Assembly (NCBI GenBank): GCA_016271365.2
Contig: CM028129.1
Location: 1,008,257,501-1,008,321,500, forward strand
Length of the DNA: 64,000 nt
Reading direction: 5' to 3'
Source: Neoceratodus forsteri
Taxonomy: Eukaryota; Chordata; Ceratodontiformes; Ceratodontidae
In this document: one piece after another, positions 33,290 through 43,829 of the stretch
Position numbering within the stretch: the stretch's first letter is position 1
Layout of the letters: each line of letters opens with the position of its first letter
The notes under the pieces: generated by a model
The model's database searches: none
Seen by the model: only the letters and a program-made list of their open reading frames with translations
Told to the model about the DNA's origin: nothing
Translations under genes and position numbers: made by a program

Positions 33290-33885
33290 TTGTCTGGGTT
33301 GCCTCTCCTTCCCCAGTAAGGGGCAGGCTGGCTTATTACTTCCAGGCTTGGAAAACCATTACCACAGCCAAGTGGGTCCTGGAAGTAATAAGCCAGGGTG
33401 CTTCAAGCCATTTCCAAAAATAAGAGGAAGACTATTAAAACCTGCCACCAGATCAAAAACAACTCTACTGGAGGCAGAGGTATCCACTCTGCTGCAAAAC
33501 GGAGGAGTGGAACCTGTTCCATTCCTTTACAGGGGAAAAGGTTTGTACTCAAGTTACTTTCTAACCTTGAAGAAAAACCGGGAGTCGTGACCAATTTTGA
33601 ATCTACGATACCTGAACAAGCATCTTACAAAACCAAAATTCAGAATGGTCACCCTGGCTTTGATCCCTTCCACTCTAAGAAGGTGGGTTGGCTGGCATCC
33701 CTGAATCTCAAGGATTCCTGCTTTCATATCTCCACCAGGCAGTCTCACAGAAAATACCTCAGGTTCACGCTGCCTTAGGCCATTATCAGTTCGGGGCCCT
33801 GCCCTTCGGCCTGTCCTCTGCACCAAGAACCTTCACAAAGAGCCTGACAGTAGTCGTGGCACATCTGAGAAGGTTAGGTCTCTCA
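33290..33885 (+). pseudogene. DIRS-C reverse transcriptase, 5' half only
   Basis: The fragment has KGLYSSYFLTLKK near 33540, motif A as ASLNLKDSCFHIS near 33695, and ALPFGLSSAPRTFTKSLTVV near 33800-33850. The motif A aspartate is changed to asparagine (SLNL for SLDL). The gene breaks at LRRLGL, just before YLDDW would be read, and jumps in frame to recombinase sequence: RT motif C, RNase H, the methyltransferase-like region and most of the YR core-binding domain are deleted. Confidence 0.85.
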
Positions 33886-34078
33886 GCAGGGAAGGGCCCT
33901 TCCCTGGCTTCGAATGCTATCTTCAAGAAATTCTTTAAGGGGCTTCTCCATTTGCATCCCCCTCACAGAGAACCTGCCCCTTCTTGGGACCTAAATGTCT
34001 GCATAGCACAGTTCATGCAACCTTCTTTTGAGCCCATGTCCTCAGCAGAGCTTAAATATTTTACATGGAAAACTGTTT
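33886..34078 (+). pseudogene. DIRS-C tyrosine recombinase, 5' fragment
   Basis: SAGKGPSLASNAIFKKFFKG, PAPSWDLNVCIAQFMQPSFE and SSAELKYFTWKTV match the end of the core-binding domain and linker of the YR in A, B, D and I. It is fused in frame to the RT stump by the internal deletion and cut at 34078 by DIRS-D. The catalytic half continues at 45219. Confidence 0.86.
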
Positions 34079-34250
34079 CAAACAACATGAAGTCTTGCTA
34101 TATTATAGACATTAGCAGTTTGATCCAGCTCTAGAACTGCCCCGGAGTGAAATGGTTAAAACCATTCCAAAATAGAATTTTGGCACGAGAGCAGCTCTAT
34201 CTGTGTCATTTCAAACTTGAACTGTCAGATTCTTTACTCCGCTCAGTGAA
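34079..34250 (+). repeat. DIRS-D left inverted terminal repeat
   Basis: TAGCAGTTTGATCCAGCTCT, GAACTGCCCCGGAGTGAAAT and CCATTCCAAAATAGAATTTT are complementary to 39530-39660, nearly without mismatch. Confidence 0.9.
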
Positions 34251-34630
34251 CAGTCGCTCTGGAGATTTCTCCTTCTGCTCGGTTCATTTCTGTTTAAAGT
34301 GTTTTCGGTTGGATTTAACCGAGAATAGTTTTATTTTAACCGCAAAACCGTTCGTTCAAGCTTTCATCTGTGGTAAACTATAAGTAAATGAAGGTTTTGT
34401 CTGTGTGGAACTTGTAAGTTATCGTTCGGTTTTTGAACCGGTCAGTGGGTTTAAAACTCATTTAAAACTAAAAGTTACTATTTTAGAGTGCGGTTCCCGG
34501 TTCTTATCGGTTCTAAAAAAAACGGATTTATTACGTTTTTTTCCAATACCCGTGACACGGTTAGGAACCGATAAGGGTGTCTTGCCTGGCACTGCCGTTA
34601 AAAGGGCAAGTTTTTGGTTAGGCTGGCATT

Positions 34631-36130
34631 ATGTCTGAGAAACCCAAAAGAAAACCCGGGCCCACTGGGTTTCAACACTGTGATGTTTGTAGGGAAGTCT
34701 TTGCCAAGGCTGACCCACACACCACATGTGTTTATTGTCTGGGGTTTGACCACCTCCAGTCAGACTGCCAGGTATGTAAGAATTTCCCTGCAGCCACCCT
34801 GGAAAAAAGATTGGGCAGGCTCAGGGAACGAGAGGCCAAAAAGTCCGCTGACCCGGATGGCCAGCCCGGTTCGGTGCCAACCGAACCAGAGGGAGTGCCC
34901 TCTGACCAGGGCCAGACTTCCTCGGGCAAAAGAAAAGCTGGTTCTGAGGAACCAATTCCAGTAAAGAAAACAAGAAAATCAGCAGGTCTGAGTCCAAAAT
35001 TCTTCTCCAACTGCTACAGAGATAGCAAAAGCCATACAAATTGTCCAGTCATTGTCTCAGGGTCCGGTCCGAACCACCACTATCTGGTAAAAGGTCGGTT
35101 CGTCTGGTCCCAGTGGTTCAGGATTATGATATTGAGGAATTTTATGAACCAGAGGAGGGGAGGAGGATTATGAACAGTATGAATGTGGCTGGGAAGGTCT
35201 GGTGTGCCCATTGAACCGGACATCTCCCCAGACAGACCTTTAGAATCTCCCTATGCTGTCTGAGTCCCCATCTCATTTTATGTTTTATAAAAAGTTGCTG
35301 AAACCCTCCAGCTTCCTTTAGAAGAGGCTGTGGATGAGCAAGAGGAGCCTGATTTTGTAGAAATGATGGATATTCCAGAGTCTAGAGATTGTCTATTCCT
35401 TTACATAAGTCTTTTAGGAAACAAACAATTACAATTTTAAAGCTCCTAATTCTGTGCCTCCTGTAGATAAACAGATGGACAGAAGGTATACATTGTCAGG
35501 CCCTGATACAGAATTCCTTTTCAGCAATGCAGTCATGTTAGTAGTTCAGGCTGCTGCCTGTGATAAAGCTAATATTCCCTTGGCTTCACATCCTCCTGAC
35601 AAGGATTCCAGGAAGATTGATGCCATGGCAAAAACAGTATATGGCAGCCTCTCTGGGACTCAGGCAAGCAAATTATATGGCTTATGTAGCTAGGTATCAG
35701 AAATCTAGATGGGATACTCTTATGCAGTTGGCTAGCAGGCCCATGGCCAGCTGGCTAGTGAACTAGAACAGGTGGCTGCTGATGGCATTAAAGCTTCTAA
35801 GGTTCAGTTTCATGCTGCTGTGGATGTTAATGATGTTTCCTCTAGGGTCATGGCCACATCTGTAGCTTCGTAGGTTGGCCTGGCTCAGGTGTATTTAGTT
35901 TGTCACAGGATCATCCAGACTAAGGCTATGGATTTTCCTGTAGGGAAATTCTGTTTGGAGAGCAGACAGAGAATTACATGAAGAAGATGGATGAATATAG
36001 GACTACTTACAAGAGTGCTCAGGCTAGGAGCGGCAAGCCACCCTCAAAGGCATGCCCCAGGGTAGGGGTAGGCCTTTTCACAGGCCTTTCTACCAGACTC
36101 AGGCCTCCTCTCTGCCTATGCTCAGAGGGG
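34631..36130 (+). pseudogene. DIRS-D gag, frameshifted
   Basis: A true ATG at 34631 gives MSEKPKRKPGPTGFQHC and the zinc module HCDVCREVFAKADPHTTC, VYCLGFDH, SDCQVC in one frame (residues 17-52; pattern CX2C-X9-HX2CX2C-X4-HX4CX2C). The frame holds to about residue 135 and then shifts near 35005. The block EEPDFVEMMDIPESR is near 35345, TLSGPDTEFLF near 35490, HPPDKDSRKIDAMAK near 35590, and FHAAVDVNDVSSRVMATS near 35810. Single-base losses break the rest. A leader of CGGTTC/GAACCG motifs precedes it (34310-34580). Confidence 0.88.
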
Positions 36131-36224
36131 CTTTTCAGAGGCAGGGGCAGACGAGGGTGGGCAGACCTGCTCCCACCCCAGCCCAAACCTCCTTGCAGAA
36201 CAGGCACCCTGATGGGGTGCCCAG

Positions 36225-37270
36225 GCCAGTCTCCTGTACCAGTGGGGGCAGGCTGGCTTACTTCAGTCAGAATTGGGCTTCTTTAACCTCAGACAAGTGG
36301 GTTCTGGAAGTAGTAGTCAGGTCTGTCTCTCTCAGCCTGTGTGCTTCCCGTCTGAGAAGCAGACCTTTTCTACCTGCAAGTGCTTCAGAGACCCCTCTGG
36401 AAAACAGAGTCTCATCCCTGTTAGCTCAGAGCAGTAGAAAGGGTTCCTCCCCTGCATCAGGGCAGGGGTCTGTATTCCAGATACTTCCTTACCCCAAAAA
36501 AAGACAGGAGAATGGCGGCCCATTTTAGATCTCAGATATCTGAACAAGCATCTTTTGAAACCAAAGTTCAAAATGGTAACTCTGGCAATGATTTTATTTT
36601 CCTAAGGCCAGGGACTGGCTAGCCCTGGACCTCAAAGATGCCTATTTCCATGTCCTAATCAGAAGATCCCATCGAAAGTACCTCAGATTCGAACTGCCCT
36701 CAGGTCGTTACCAGTTCAAGAGCAATGCCTCTTGCTTACCTCTGCTCCAAGGGTATTCACAAAGTGTCTAGCAGTGGCAGTGGCCCACTTAAGGAGGCAG
36801 AGGATTGTTTTTCCCTATCTAGACGACTGGCTCATTGTAGGCCAGTCCCAGAACAGGTAAATCTCACCTGCAGGTCACCCAGCAGCTTCTCACCTCCCTG
36901 GGTTTTCTGCTAAACCTACCAAAGTCGGTTCTGGAACCAGTCCAGGTACTCACCTTTATAGGGGCAGAAATGGACACAAAGCTGCAGCAGAGCCTTTCTT
37001 CCCCAGAAACGTAAGGAATTTAGTGGCTCTGGCCTCTTCTTCACTCTGCAGGTCTCTCGACCAGCAAGACACTTTCTGCAGCTCCTGGGGCACATGGCTG
37101 CATCCACAGCTGTTGTGCAGGAGCCAGATTTCAGATGAGAGACATTCAGTTTCACTTGAGAACCTTTTGGTCTCAGAGAAGAGACCCCTTTCCAAGTTGG
37201 TCCCAGTGACTCTAACCTTGATCCTAGCTCTCCAGTGGTGGCAGGATCAGAGCAGTTTAAGAGCCGGGGT
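36225..37270 (+). pseudogene. DIRS-D reverse transcriptase, frameshifted
   Basis: The RT blocks are all present in order: SRYFLTPKKRQENGGPF-like sequence near 36475, LDLKDAYFHVLI near 36625 (motif A kept), FFPYLDDWLIVG-like sequence near 36810-36840 (both motif C aspartates kept), LTSLGFLLNLPKSVLEP near 36890, and RHFLQLLGHMAASTAVVQ near 37065. Frame changes of one base lie near 36435, 36605, 36720, 36860 and 37015. The gene is readable but not translatable as one protein. Confidence 0.86.
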
Positions 37271-37289
37271 CCCTTCATTTCCCCTTCTC

Positions 37290-37960
37290 ACAACTTCTCT
37301 ACTACAGATGCTTCCCTTCTGGGTTGGGGAGCTCACATGGGCACCTTTCCACTCAGGGAGTTTGGTCCCCCAGGAATCTCTGCTCCACATCAATTTGCTG
37401 GAACTCAGAGCTGTCTTTTTAGCTCTTCAAGCTTTTTCTGCATCTGTCCACGACAAGGTGATACAAGTCAGAACGGACAACACCACAACAATGTGGTACA
37501 TCGCAAACAGGGGGCACTCTGGTCTTCGGCCTTGTGCACCGAGGCAATGAAGTTGTGGTCTCTGGCCTATTCCTGAACACCTCCTCTCAGCAGTTCATCT
37601 TCCAGGGAAGGACAATGTCCTAGCGGATGCCCTCAGCAGGATTTCCCAGGGCTATCTGATGGTCCCTGGATCCTCAAGTGCTGGGGATAGTTTTGCCAGG
37701 TGGGGCATCCCTCAGATAGATCTTTTTGCAGCCCCAGACAATCACAAACTTCCTCTGTTCTGTTGCAGGCCTCCAGTGCTGGGCTCAGTTCCCCTGGATG
37801 CCCTTCTTCTGGATTGGGAGGGGAAGTTCTTCTATGCTTCCCCCCCCTTTCCTCTCCTATTCAAAGTACTAGTCAAAATCAGATCTCAGCCTTGCAGGGT
37901 GATTCTGATTGCCCTGGATTGGGCCAGGCAGCCTGGTACCCACTCCTTCTGTCTCTGACA
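37290..37960 (+). pseudogene. DIRS-D RNase H and methyltransferase-like region
   Basis: TTDASLLGWGAHMG (37305), LLELRAVFLALQAFSAS (37395), VRTDNTTTMWYI (37470) and NVLADALSRIS (37613) give the four acidic positions of RNase H, over three frames. The methyltransferase-like part from 37659 is one open frame: IPQIDLFAAPDNHKLPLFCC, LDWEGKFFYASPPFPLLF and VILIALDWARQPG. Compared with I, FPPF reads SPPF and APDW reads ALDW. Confidence 0.85.
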
Positions 37961-38059
37961 GTCCATCTTCCTGTGTCTCCCCAGGAATCACAATCTGTTG
38001 ACTTGTGCCCAGGAAGGGTTTGGTATCCGGACCTCAAATCCCTCAACCTCAAGGCCTGG

Positions 38060-39082
38060 CTCTTGAGGAGTTAGAGTTGCTGATTTACACCTCTCTCAGG
38101 GTGTTCTTGAGATCCTAAAGGCTTCCAGAGCCTTCCCACTAGGGCTATTTATAGTTCTAAATGGAAAAGGTTTTCCATTTTAGTGTGCTGGGAAAAATAT
38201 TTCCCAGAATCTGCTGAATTGCCCATTTTGTTAGATTACATGGTACATCTTAATTCCTTGGGTCTCAGACCAGCTACCCTGAGAGTTCATTTGGCAGCTG
38301 TGTCTGCTTTTCTGTCAGCAGGAAAGTCATCCCCTTTCCTCTCATCCTGTGTCTTCCAAGTTTTTAAGGGATTACCCACTAATCCTCCCTTTTCGAACCG
38401 ACCCTGCTTGGGACCTTAATGTTTGCATTGCCCAGTTAATATAACTCCTTGAACCTCTGTCTTCTGGGTAGAGCTTAAGTACCTAACTTGAAAACTGTTT
38501 AGTGGCTACTACTTCTGCCAGACGCATAAGTGAATTGTGTCGTTGTGTGGAGACTGACTTATTTCTTTCCACAGGGATAAGGTAGTCCTAGGACTAATAG
38601 GAAGTTTTTGCCTAAGGTGGTTTCAGATTTCCATCTTAATCAATCTATCCCTTCCAGTATTTTTCACTGATCACTCCTCTCAGGTGAGAGGAGGTTGCAC
38701 AGCCTGGATGTTAAGAGAGCTCTTAGTTATTATATAGAGCGTACTAAAGGTCACAGGTTCGAACCTCTCCAACTTTTCCTTACCTATGGTGAAGTTGGGA
38801 AAGGCAAACCTGCCACTAAGAGATCAATAGCCAGGTGGATTGTCTCTTGTATCCAATTTTGTTATCAGAAAGTGGGCAGAGGCCCCCGGTTTGAGGGCTC
38901 ATTCCACCAGGGGTACAGCTGCCCGTCTCTAGCTGCTGCCAGAGATATCCCCTTATTAGAGATTTGCCAGGCTGCTACTTGGAAAACGGTGCACACACTT
39001 TTACCAAGCATTACCCCTGGATGTCCAGGCCAGGAGAGAGCTCGTTTGGCACAGCTGTTCTTCAGAGCCTATTCCTAAGTAG
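38060..39082 (+). pseudogene. DIRS-D tyrosine recombinase, frameshifted
   Basis: The core-binding domain contains SAELPILLDYMVHLNSLGLR and TLRVHLAAVSAFLSAGKS near 38210-38330. The catalytic domain has SARRISEL near 38515, NRKFLPKVVSDFHLNQS near 38600, LHSLDVKRALSYYIERTKGH near 38695-38755 and ARWIVSCIQFCYQK. HxxR reads AHSTRGTAA in an offset frame near 38910; TWKTVHT is near 38980 and KHY (nucleophile) near 39008. The catalytic residues remain but indels split the gene at least four times. Confidence 0.87.
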
Positions 39083-39117
39083 GTTCTGCCCCTCCTCCTT
39101 GGAGGCACTGCTGTGTA

Positions 39118-39222
39118 TTTGTTAATGTCTCTAATATACCAAGACTTCATGTTCTTTGAAGAAAAATTACTCACCTTAGTAATGTTGTTTCTTCTAATGG
39201 AGTCTTGCTATATTATGACCCC
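39118..39222 (+). repeat. DIRS-D internal complementary region
   Basis: AAGACTTCATGTTCTTTGAA (inverse of the left end) and GTTGTTTCTTCTAATGGAGT (inverse of the right end) are joined through AAAAATTACTCACC. Place and pattern equal those of B and I. Confidence 0.92.
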
Positions 39223-39509
39223 CCAACCTGCCCCTCTCAGAACCTCTACTTGGTGGGTGCGGGCAACTTAGTGTGGGCACTACTTATGTCCTGTTAGCAT
39301 TTTGTCCCCTTTGGGACTTTGGGGTGTGTAGTGTGTACGTAGTGTGTGTTTTATTATACTTATGTTCCTTTTTCATATTATTAGAATGGTGTTAGTATTT
39401 CTGGTCCCTGACTTGAGTCTTGGGTGTTGGGACCATCAATGGTTGTTATTATTTAGGTAGCCATTTGGCTAGTGTAGGTTACAGCTTCCACACAGACCTT
39501 AGTGAGTTT

Positions 39510-39703
39510 GGCTCGTAAAGATCTGACAGTTCAAGTTTGAAATGACACAGATAGAGCTGCTCTCGTGCCAAAATTCTATTTTGGAATGGTTTTAACCATT
39601 TCACTCCGGGGCAGTTCTAGAGCTGGATCAAACTGCTAATGTCTATAATATAGCAAGACTCCATTAGAAGAAACAACATTACTAAGGTGAGTAATTTTTT
39701 CTT
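39510..39703 (+). repeat. DIRS-D right inverted terminal repeat
   Basis: AAAATTCTATTTTGGAATGG, TTTCACTCCGGGGCAGTTCT and AGAGCTGGATCAAACTGCTA mirror the left ITR; the extra terminal segment ends in AAGGTGAGTAATTTTTTCTT. Confidence 0.92.
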
Positions 39704-39850
39704 CTAGGGACATGGATATGTTGTTCATCCACACTTATTGGCAGGTTCCTTGCCGCTTTAAATCTTGCCGGAAGGTCTTCAAGCTGGCTCCTCCCACCCA
39801 GGTGGTAAAACTCTCGGCTCTGCCCCATGACGCCAGATCTTCCTTACCGC
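39704..39850 (+). repeat. DIRS-E left inverted terminal repeat
   Basis: ATGTTGTTCATCCACACTTA, TTGGCAGGTTCCTTGCCGCT, AAATCTTGCCGGAAGGTCTT and GGTGGTAAAACTCTCGGCTC are complementary to 45048-45172 with very few mismatches. Confidence 0.92.
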
Positions 39851-39899
39851 TTGAAGCTCAGGTTCCCCTTAACGCCGCTGCATTTAAGACTGGTTCCTA

Positions 39900-41860
39900 A
39901 TTCTTCGAAGTTCAAATCAAAAAGTTTTTACAAAAGACTTCGGTCTTCTCCCCGCGCCGCGGCGGACAAATCGACTTTGTTTCGGAGGTGCCCTTGCGGC
40001 AGAAGATGTCTAGGACGGATCCGCACTCCACGCAGTGCCTACTGCTTGGGCCTTGAGCACGACCCGCCGGGCCCGCGACTTGTGCTCTTCCTTTGGCCTA
40101 TGTTCTTGAAGACCGTATGTCTGATTACAGTTGGGGCGCCTGAGAAAGAATTCCACCGGTGAAATCTAAAGAGGCCTGACATGTGTCTCAAGGCGTATGG
40201 CTCAGTGGATCAGGCTCGAGCAGATGATCGCCTCAGAGGAGGTGGCGGCGCGGGCCGCTTCTACTCGGCTGCCGGTTGTCGGCTGGAGAAGCTGAGAATC
40301 CTCTCCCGGTTCCCCGGTGGAGTTGAGGATCCCGTCGGCTCGCTCTGTGCCCCGTTCCGAGCTCTTCGGTGGATCGTCCGAGCCGAGGGAGTGCGCCTTT
40401 CGACACTTCTCCTCGCCTTTCCTCGGCCTAGTCGAGACTCTTGGTCTCGGCCCTGACATCTCTGCGGTCCAACCGATCCGGCCACCATAGGCGGTCTCGT
40501 CTCGCACCGCAGGCAAGCGGCGCTGCCATTTTCCTCTTCCTCGACGAGGGAGGCTTCAGCAAGTTGCGCCGGAGGTACGAGGAACTTGTGTGGCAACAGC
40601 TTCTCCTTTTGACCGGGAATAAGCCGACCCAGTCTTCCCCGGCCATTAAGTGGCTGTCACCGGAGCAGCCGAAACAACCCCTCGTTGTAGTCGAGGAGCC
40701 TGTTCTCAGGCCGGTTGTTGGGCCAATTCCAGCTGCCCCACCGATTCTGGTAGAACCTCCGCCTCCACAGCCATTAGTTGGGGCTCCGACCAAAAATTCT
40801 CGGTCGGCCTTGGGTTTGCCCCATAGGCTGTCTGTCACCCTCACTCCCAATAAACCTCGGCAGGTGGAGGGTGGCTCAGGCCCGAGGCAGCTCTTTGAGG
40901 ACTCTTCTGAGTCCGATGATGGTTCCTCCCTCTTCTCCAAGCGCATGGACTTGGAGTCCTCGGGAGGGCAGTCAATGGATGATAGCCCTTCGTCCTTCTT
41001 AGGGTTGCTTCGATCATCTCGAGTCCACCGATGAAGCTCAAACCTCATTTCTAAACGGGCCAGATATCCCTCACGGAGATTCTGGACCGAGGGATTCTCC
41101 TATGGAGGCTTTCCGTGGCGAAGCCATAGTGGGTCCAGCCTTGAACTTTGGCAGCGCCTGCTTCCTGCCCTGTGCCTCGGCCAGGTTGGCCAGGAAGTAT
41201 CGCGGTCCTCACTGCCCCTGTCCTGTTGGAGTACCCTCGCTGAGGGGTTGGTTACCGACAGTTTTTTCCGGCATGCCGGAACGCTAGGATGTGGACAAAC
41301 CTCCCGACAAGGAATCCAAGAAATTGGATTATGCCGGCGGGCGAAGTTTATGTGTCCTCTCGGCCTTCGCCAGGCCAGTTCGCCGCCCTCATGGCACATT
41401 TTTCTCAGCCCTGTTGGGCTCCTTGGATGAGGTTGTCCTCATCTTCCCCAGATCTGCAGACTACGGGTCAGGCAGGTACGGGACCAGGGCAGGAGGTGGC
41501 CAAACAGCAGCTCCAGACTGCGTTAGACATCGGGGACTCATGTGCCAGGTCTGTGGTGGCCGCAGTTGCCATGCGTCGTCGGGCTTGGCTGAGGATATCC
41601 ACTTTTACCTCGGATACCCAGCACAAGTTGGCGGATGTTCCCTTTTTGGGGACTGACTCTTCAGCCCTGGGGTGGAAGGTCACCTGCAGAGGATCGAGAA
41701 GTCCAATGCTACCTGGACTCTGTCTCTTCCGCTCGGAAGGACAAAGGCCGCAAGCCACAGCCTAAGCCGCTTTGATCCTTCTCGCCGCTGGCCTGGCAGC
41801 CAACAGCGTCCAGGGCTAGCAGGCTCGATCTTGGTATCCCAAACCCAAGCCGTGAGTTTC
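39900..41860 (+). pseudogene. DIRS-E gag, frameshifted
   Basis: The zinc module is recognisable near 39985-40070: RRCPCGRRC, then DPHSTQC and LGLEHD in neighbouring frames, equivalent to RRCPCGRKYS in DIRS-H. The middle is Pro/Ser-rich: an open frame at 40441-41034 holds EELVWQQLLLLTG, PPPPQPLVGAPTK and an acidic DSSESDDGSS. The C-terminal block appears as ARSVVAAVAMRRRAWLRIST and FTSDTQHKLADVPFLGTDSS near 41545-41660. GGTCGG/CCGACC-like motifs are frequent. The start is not fixed and several frame breaks exist. Confidence 0.75.
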
Positions 41861-41949
41861 TCCAACAGGAAGCAGGAGGTAAGGCCTGGAGGTCCCTCGG
41901 CGGTCCCTCCTCCAAGCCTGCCCAGTGACGGGCTGAGGGTGTCGCCCCA

Positions 41950-42960
41950 TCCCTGTCACCTCACTCCTTGTTCCCCCTGTGGGGACGGCTCAGAACACTC
42001 CTTTCCGGCCTGGTCCGCTGTTACCACGGACAGGTGGGTACTGGAGGTGGTGGGAAAAGGCCTCACCTCTGGAATTCAAGCAGGCCCCGCCCTTCAGAGC
42101 CGTCGCACCCACCGAGGCCTCGGATCCGCAGCTCACTGGTGGCTGCCTGAGCCGACATCGCCTCGCTCCAAAAGGAGGTGATCACGGAGGTGGAGGACCC
42201 CTTCAGACCCGGGTTCGTGTCCAGGTATTTCCTGGTTCTGAACAGACGGGGCTGGCGCCATTCTCGACCTCTACGACCTGAACAAGTTCCTAGGTCTCAA
42301 CCTTCAGGATGGTCACTCTGGCGCAGATAATACCATCTCTGAACACGGCGTGTGGTTCTGCTCTCTGGACCTACAGGACGATTCTTTCACGTCCCCTATC
42401 CGTCTCTCACATCGGAGATTCCTCCGCTTCGGAGCGGAGGGATCCTCTTCAGTTCCGAGCCATGCCCTTCGCTTATCTCCAGCTCCCAGGGTCTTCACCA
42501 AATGCATGGCAGTGGTGACAGCATCTCCCGCGGCGCCGAGGGTCGGTGTACCTTACCTGGACGATTGGCTGATAGCAGCCCCTCCAGACGGGAGGTGGAG
42601 CGGTCCAGAGATCTGGCCCTCCAGGTTTGCTCTCAAGTTGGCCTTCTCATCAACGAGGCCAAGTCGGAACTCGAGCCGAAGCAGGTGATCCTGTTCCTCG
42701 GGGCAGAGCTCGACTCTCTTCGAGCCAGAGCACGGCTCCCGGCGGACAGGGCCGAGGTTCTTATCTCCTTTGCCCAATCATTTCTGGTTGGGCAATCACG
42801 CCCTGCCCGGGACTTCCTGCACCTTCTGGGTCTCATGGCGGCCTGTACCAGCGTGGTCCATTGGGCGCTGGCACATGCACCCCCTTCAGTGGGGACTGGC
42901 CAGCCAGTGGTCACAATGCTGCGATCCTTTGGACCAGCTAGTGATAGTGACCCAGGAGAT
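41950..42960 (+). pseudogene. DIRS-E reverse transcriptase, frameshifted
   Basis: Blocks in order: DRWVLEVVGKG near 42030, YDLNKFL-like near 42275, MVTLAQIIPSL near 42309, SLDLQDDSF near 42360 (motif A aspartate kept), PRVFTKCMAVVTA near 42490, VPYLDDWLIAAP near 42550 (catalytic pair kept), GLLINEAKSELEPKQVILFL near 42640-42700 and ARDFLHLLGLMAACTSVVHW near 42810-42865. At least four frame changes occur. The sequence differs from the A/B/D/I type but aligns by eye over the whole domain. Confidence 0.85.
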
Positions 42961-42989
42961 GTGGAACGCTCTCCAGTGGTGGACCGTTC

Positions 42990-43455
42990 CATTCCATCTG
43001 CAGGAGGGCATCCCGTTTGTCCGCCCCGAGCCGACGGTCTCTCTATCGACCGATGCCTCTCTGATGGGTTGGGGTGCCCATCTGGGGGAACACGGAGTGC
43101 ACGGCCTCTGGTCCCTCGGGAGTCCCGATGCCGCATCAACCTGCTGGAGCTCCGAGCGGTCCGCCTAGCTCTCACCGCCTTTGCTCCGTTTCTCCGGGGT
43201 CAAGTGGTCCGAGTCCAGATGGACAATACCATGACCATGTACTACCTGAACCGCCAGGGCGGGACTCACTCCATGCTTCTATGCAAGGAAGCTCTCGCAT
43301 TTGGTCACTCGTGCGCAACCTGGAGGCGGATCTCCTAGCCATTCATGTGGCAGGAGCCTCCAACACCCTGGCCGATGCCCTGAGCCGGATAGGGGCTACA
43401 TCTCACGAGTGGTCTCTCCTGCCGGAGGTAGTACAAGATCTGTTCTCCCACTAGG
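42990..43455 (+). pseudogene. DIRS-E RNase H, frameshifted
   Basis: LSTDASLMGWGAHLGEHG near 43040-43095, then in another frame RINLLELRAVRLALTAF near 43133-43185 and VQMDNTMTMYYLNRQGGTHS near 43210-43275, then ASNTLADALSRIGATSHEWS near 43355-43415. All four acidic positions are present. Frame shifts near 43105 and 43280 split it; a stop at 43454 precedes the methyltransferase-like frame. Confidence 0.85.
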
Positions 43456-43829
43456 GCACACCTCAGGTGGACCTGTTTGCCTCTAGGGAGAACGCGAAGC
43501 TGAGGCTGTTTCATGCCCGCCCCCCTCAGCAGGGCTCGCTGCAGGGGGATGCCTTCTCGAGGCTGTGGACCCCGGGCCTCTTCTACGCCTTTCACCCATT
43601 TCCCTTGATTCACAAGGTGCTCCTCAAAGCAAGGAGGGACAAGGCGCAGGTGATCCTGATAGCCCCAGACTGGCCTCGCCAGTTCTGGTACCCAGATCTC
43701 CTCAGCCTCCGCTCCAGGCTCCCGAGGCAGCTTCCAGCTCGCCTGGACCTGCTCTCAGTCAATCAGGGGAAGGTGTTCCATCCGGACCTTCAATCCCTGC
43801 ACCTGACGGCCTGGTTCCTGAGCGGCTAG
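43456..43829 (+). pseudogene. DIRS-E methyltransferase-like region, open
   Basis: One frame from about 43456 to 43829: VDLFASRENAKLRLFHARPP, RLWTPGLFYAFHPFPLIHKV, ARRDKAQVILIAPDWPRQFW, and the end HPDLQSLHLTAWFLSG. It is the best kept example of this region from family E. FPPF of the other families reads FHPF. Known DIRS elements carry a Dam-like methyltransferase region after RNase H; here the match is by position and general pattern, not by a full set of catalytic motifs. Confidence 0.78.

Larger units (their letters stand above)
34079..39703 (+). mobile_element. DIRS-D, full-length DIRS retrotransposon
   Basis: 5625 bp with all parts in order. The left end CAAACAACATGAAGTCTTGC follows CTGTTT of the DIRS-C recombinase gene; the right end GGTGAGTAATTTTTTCTT abuts DIRS-E with no base between. 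Ends are confirmed by the ICR at 39118. It belongs with DIRS-I (TATATTATGAC ends). Genes are frameshifted at many single-base deletions. Confidence 0.94.
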
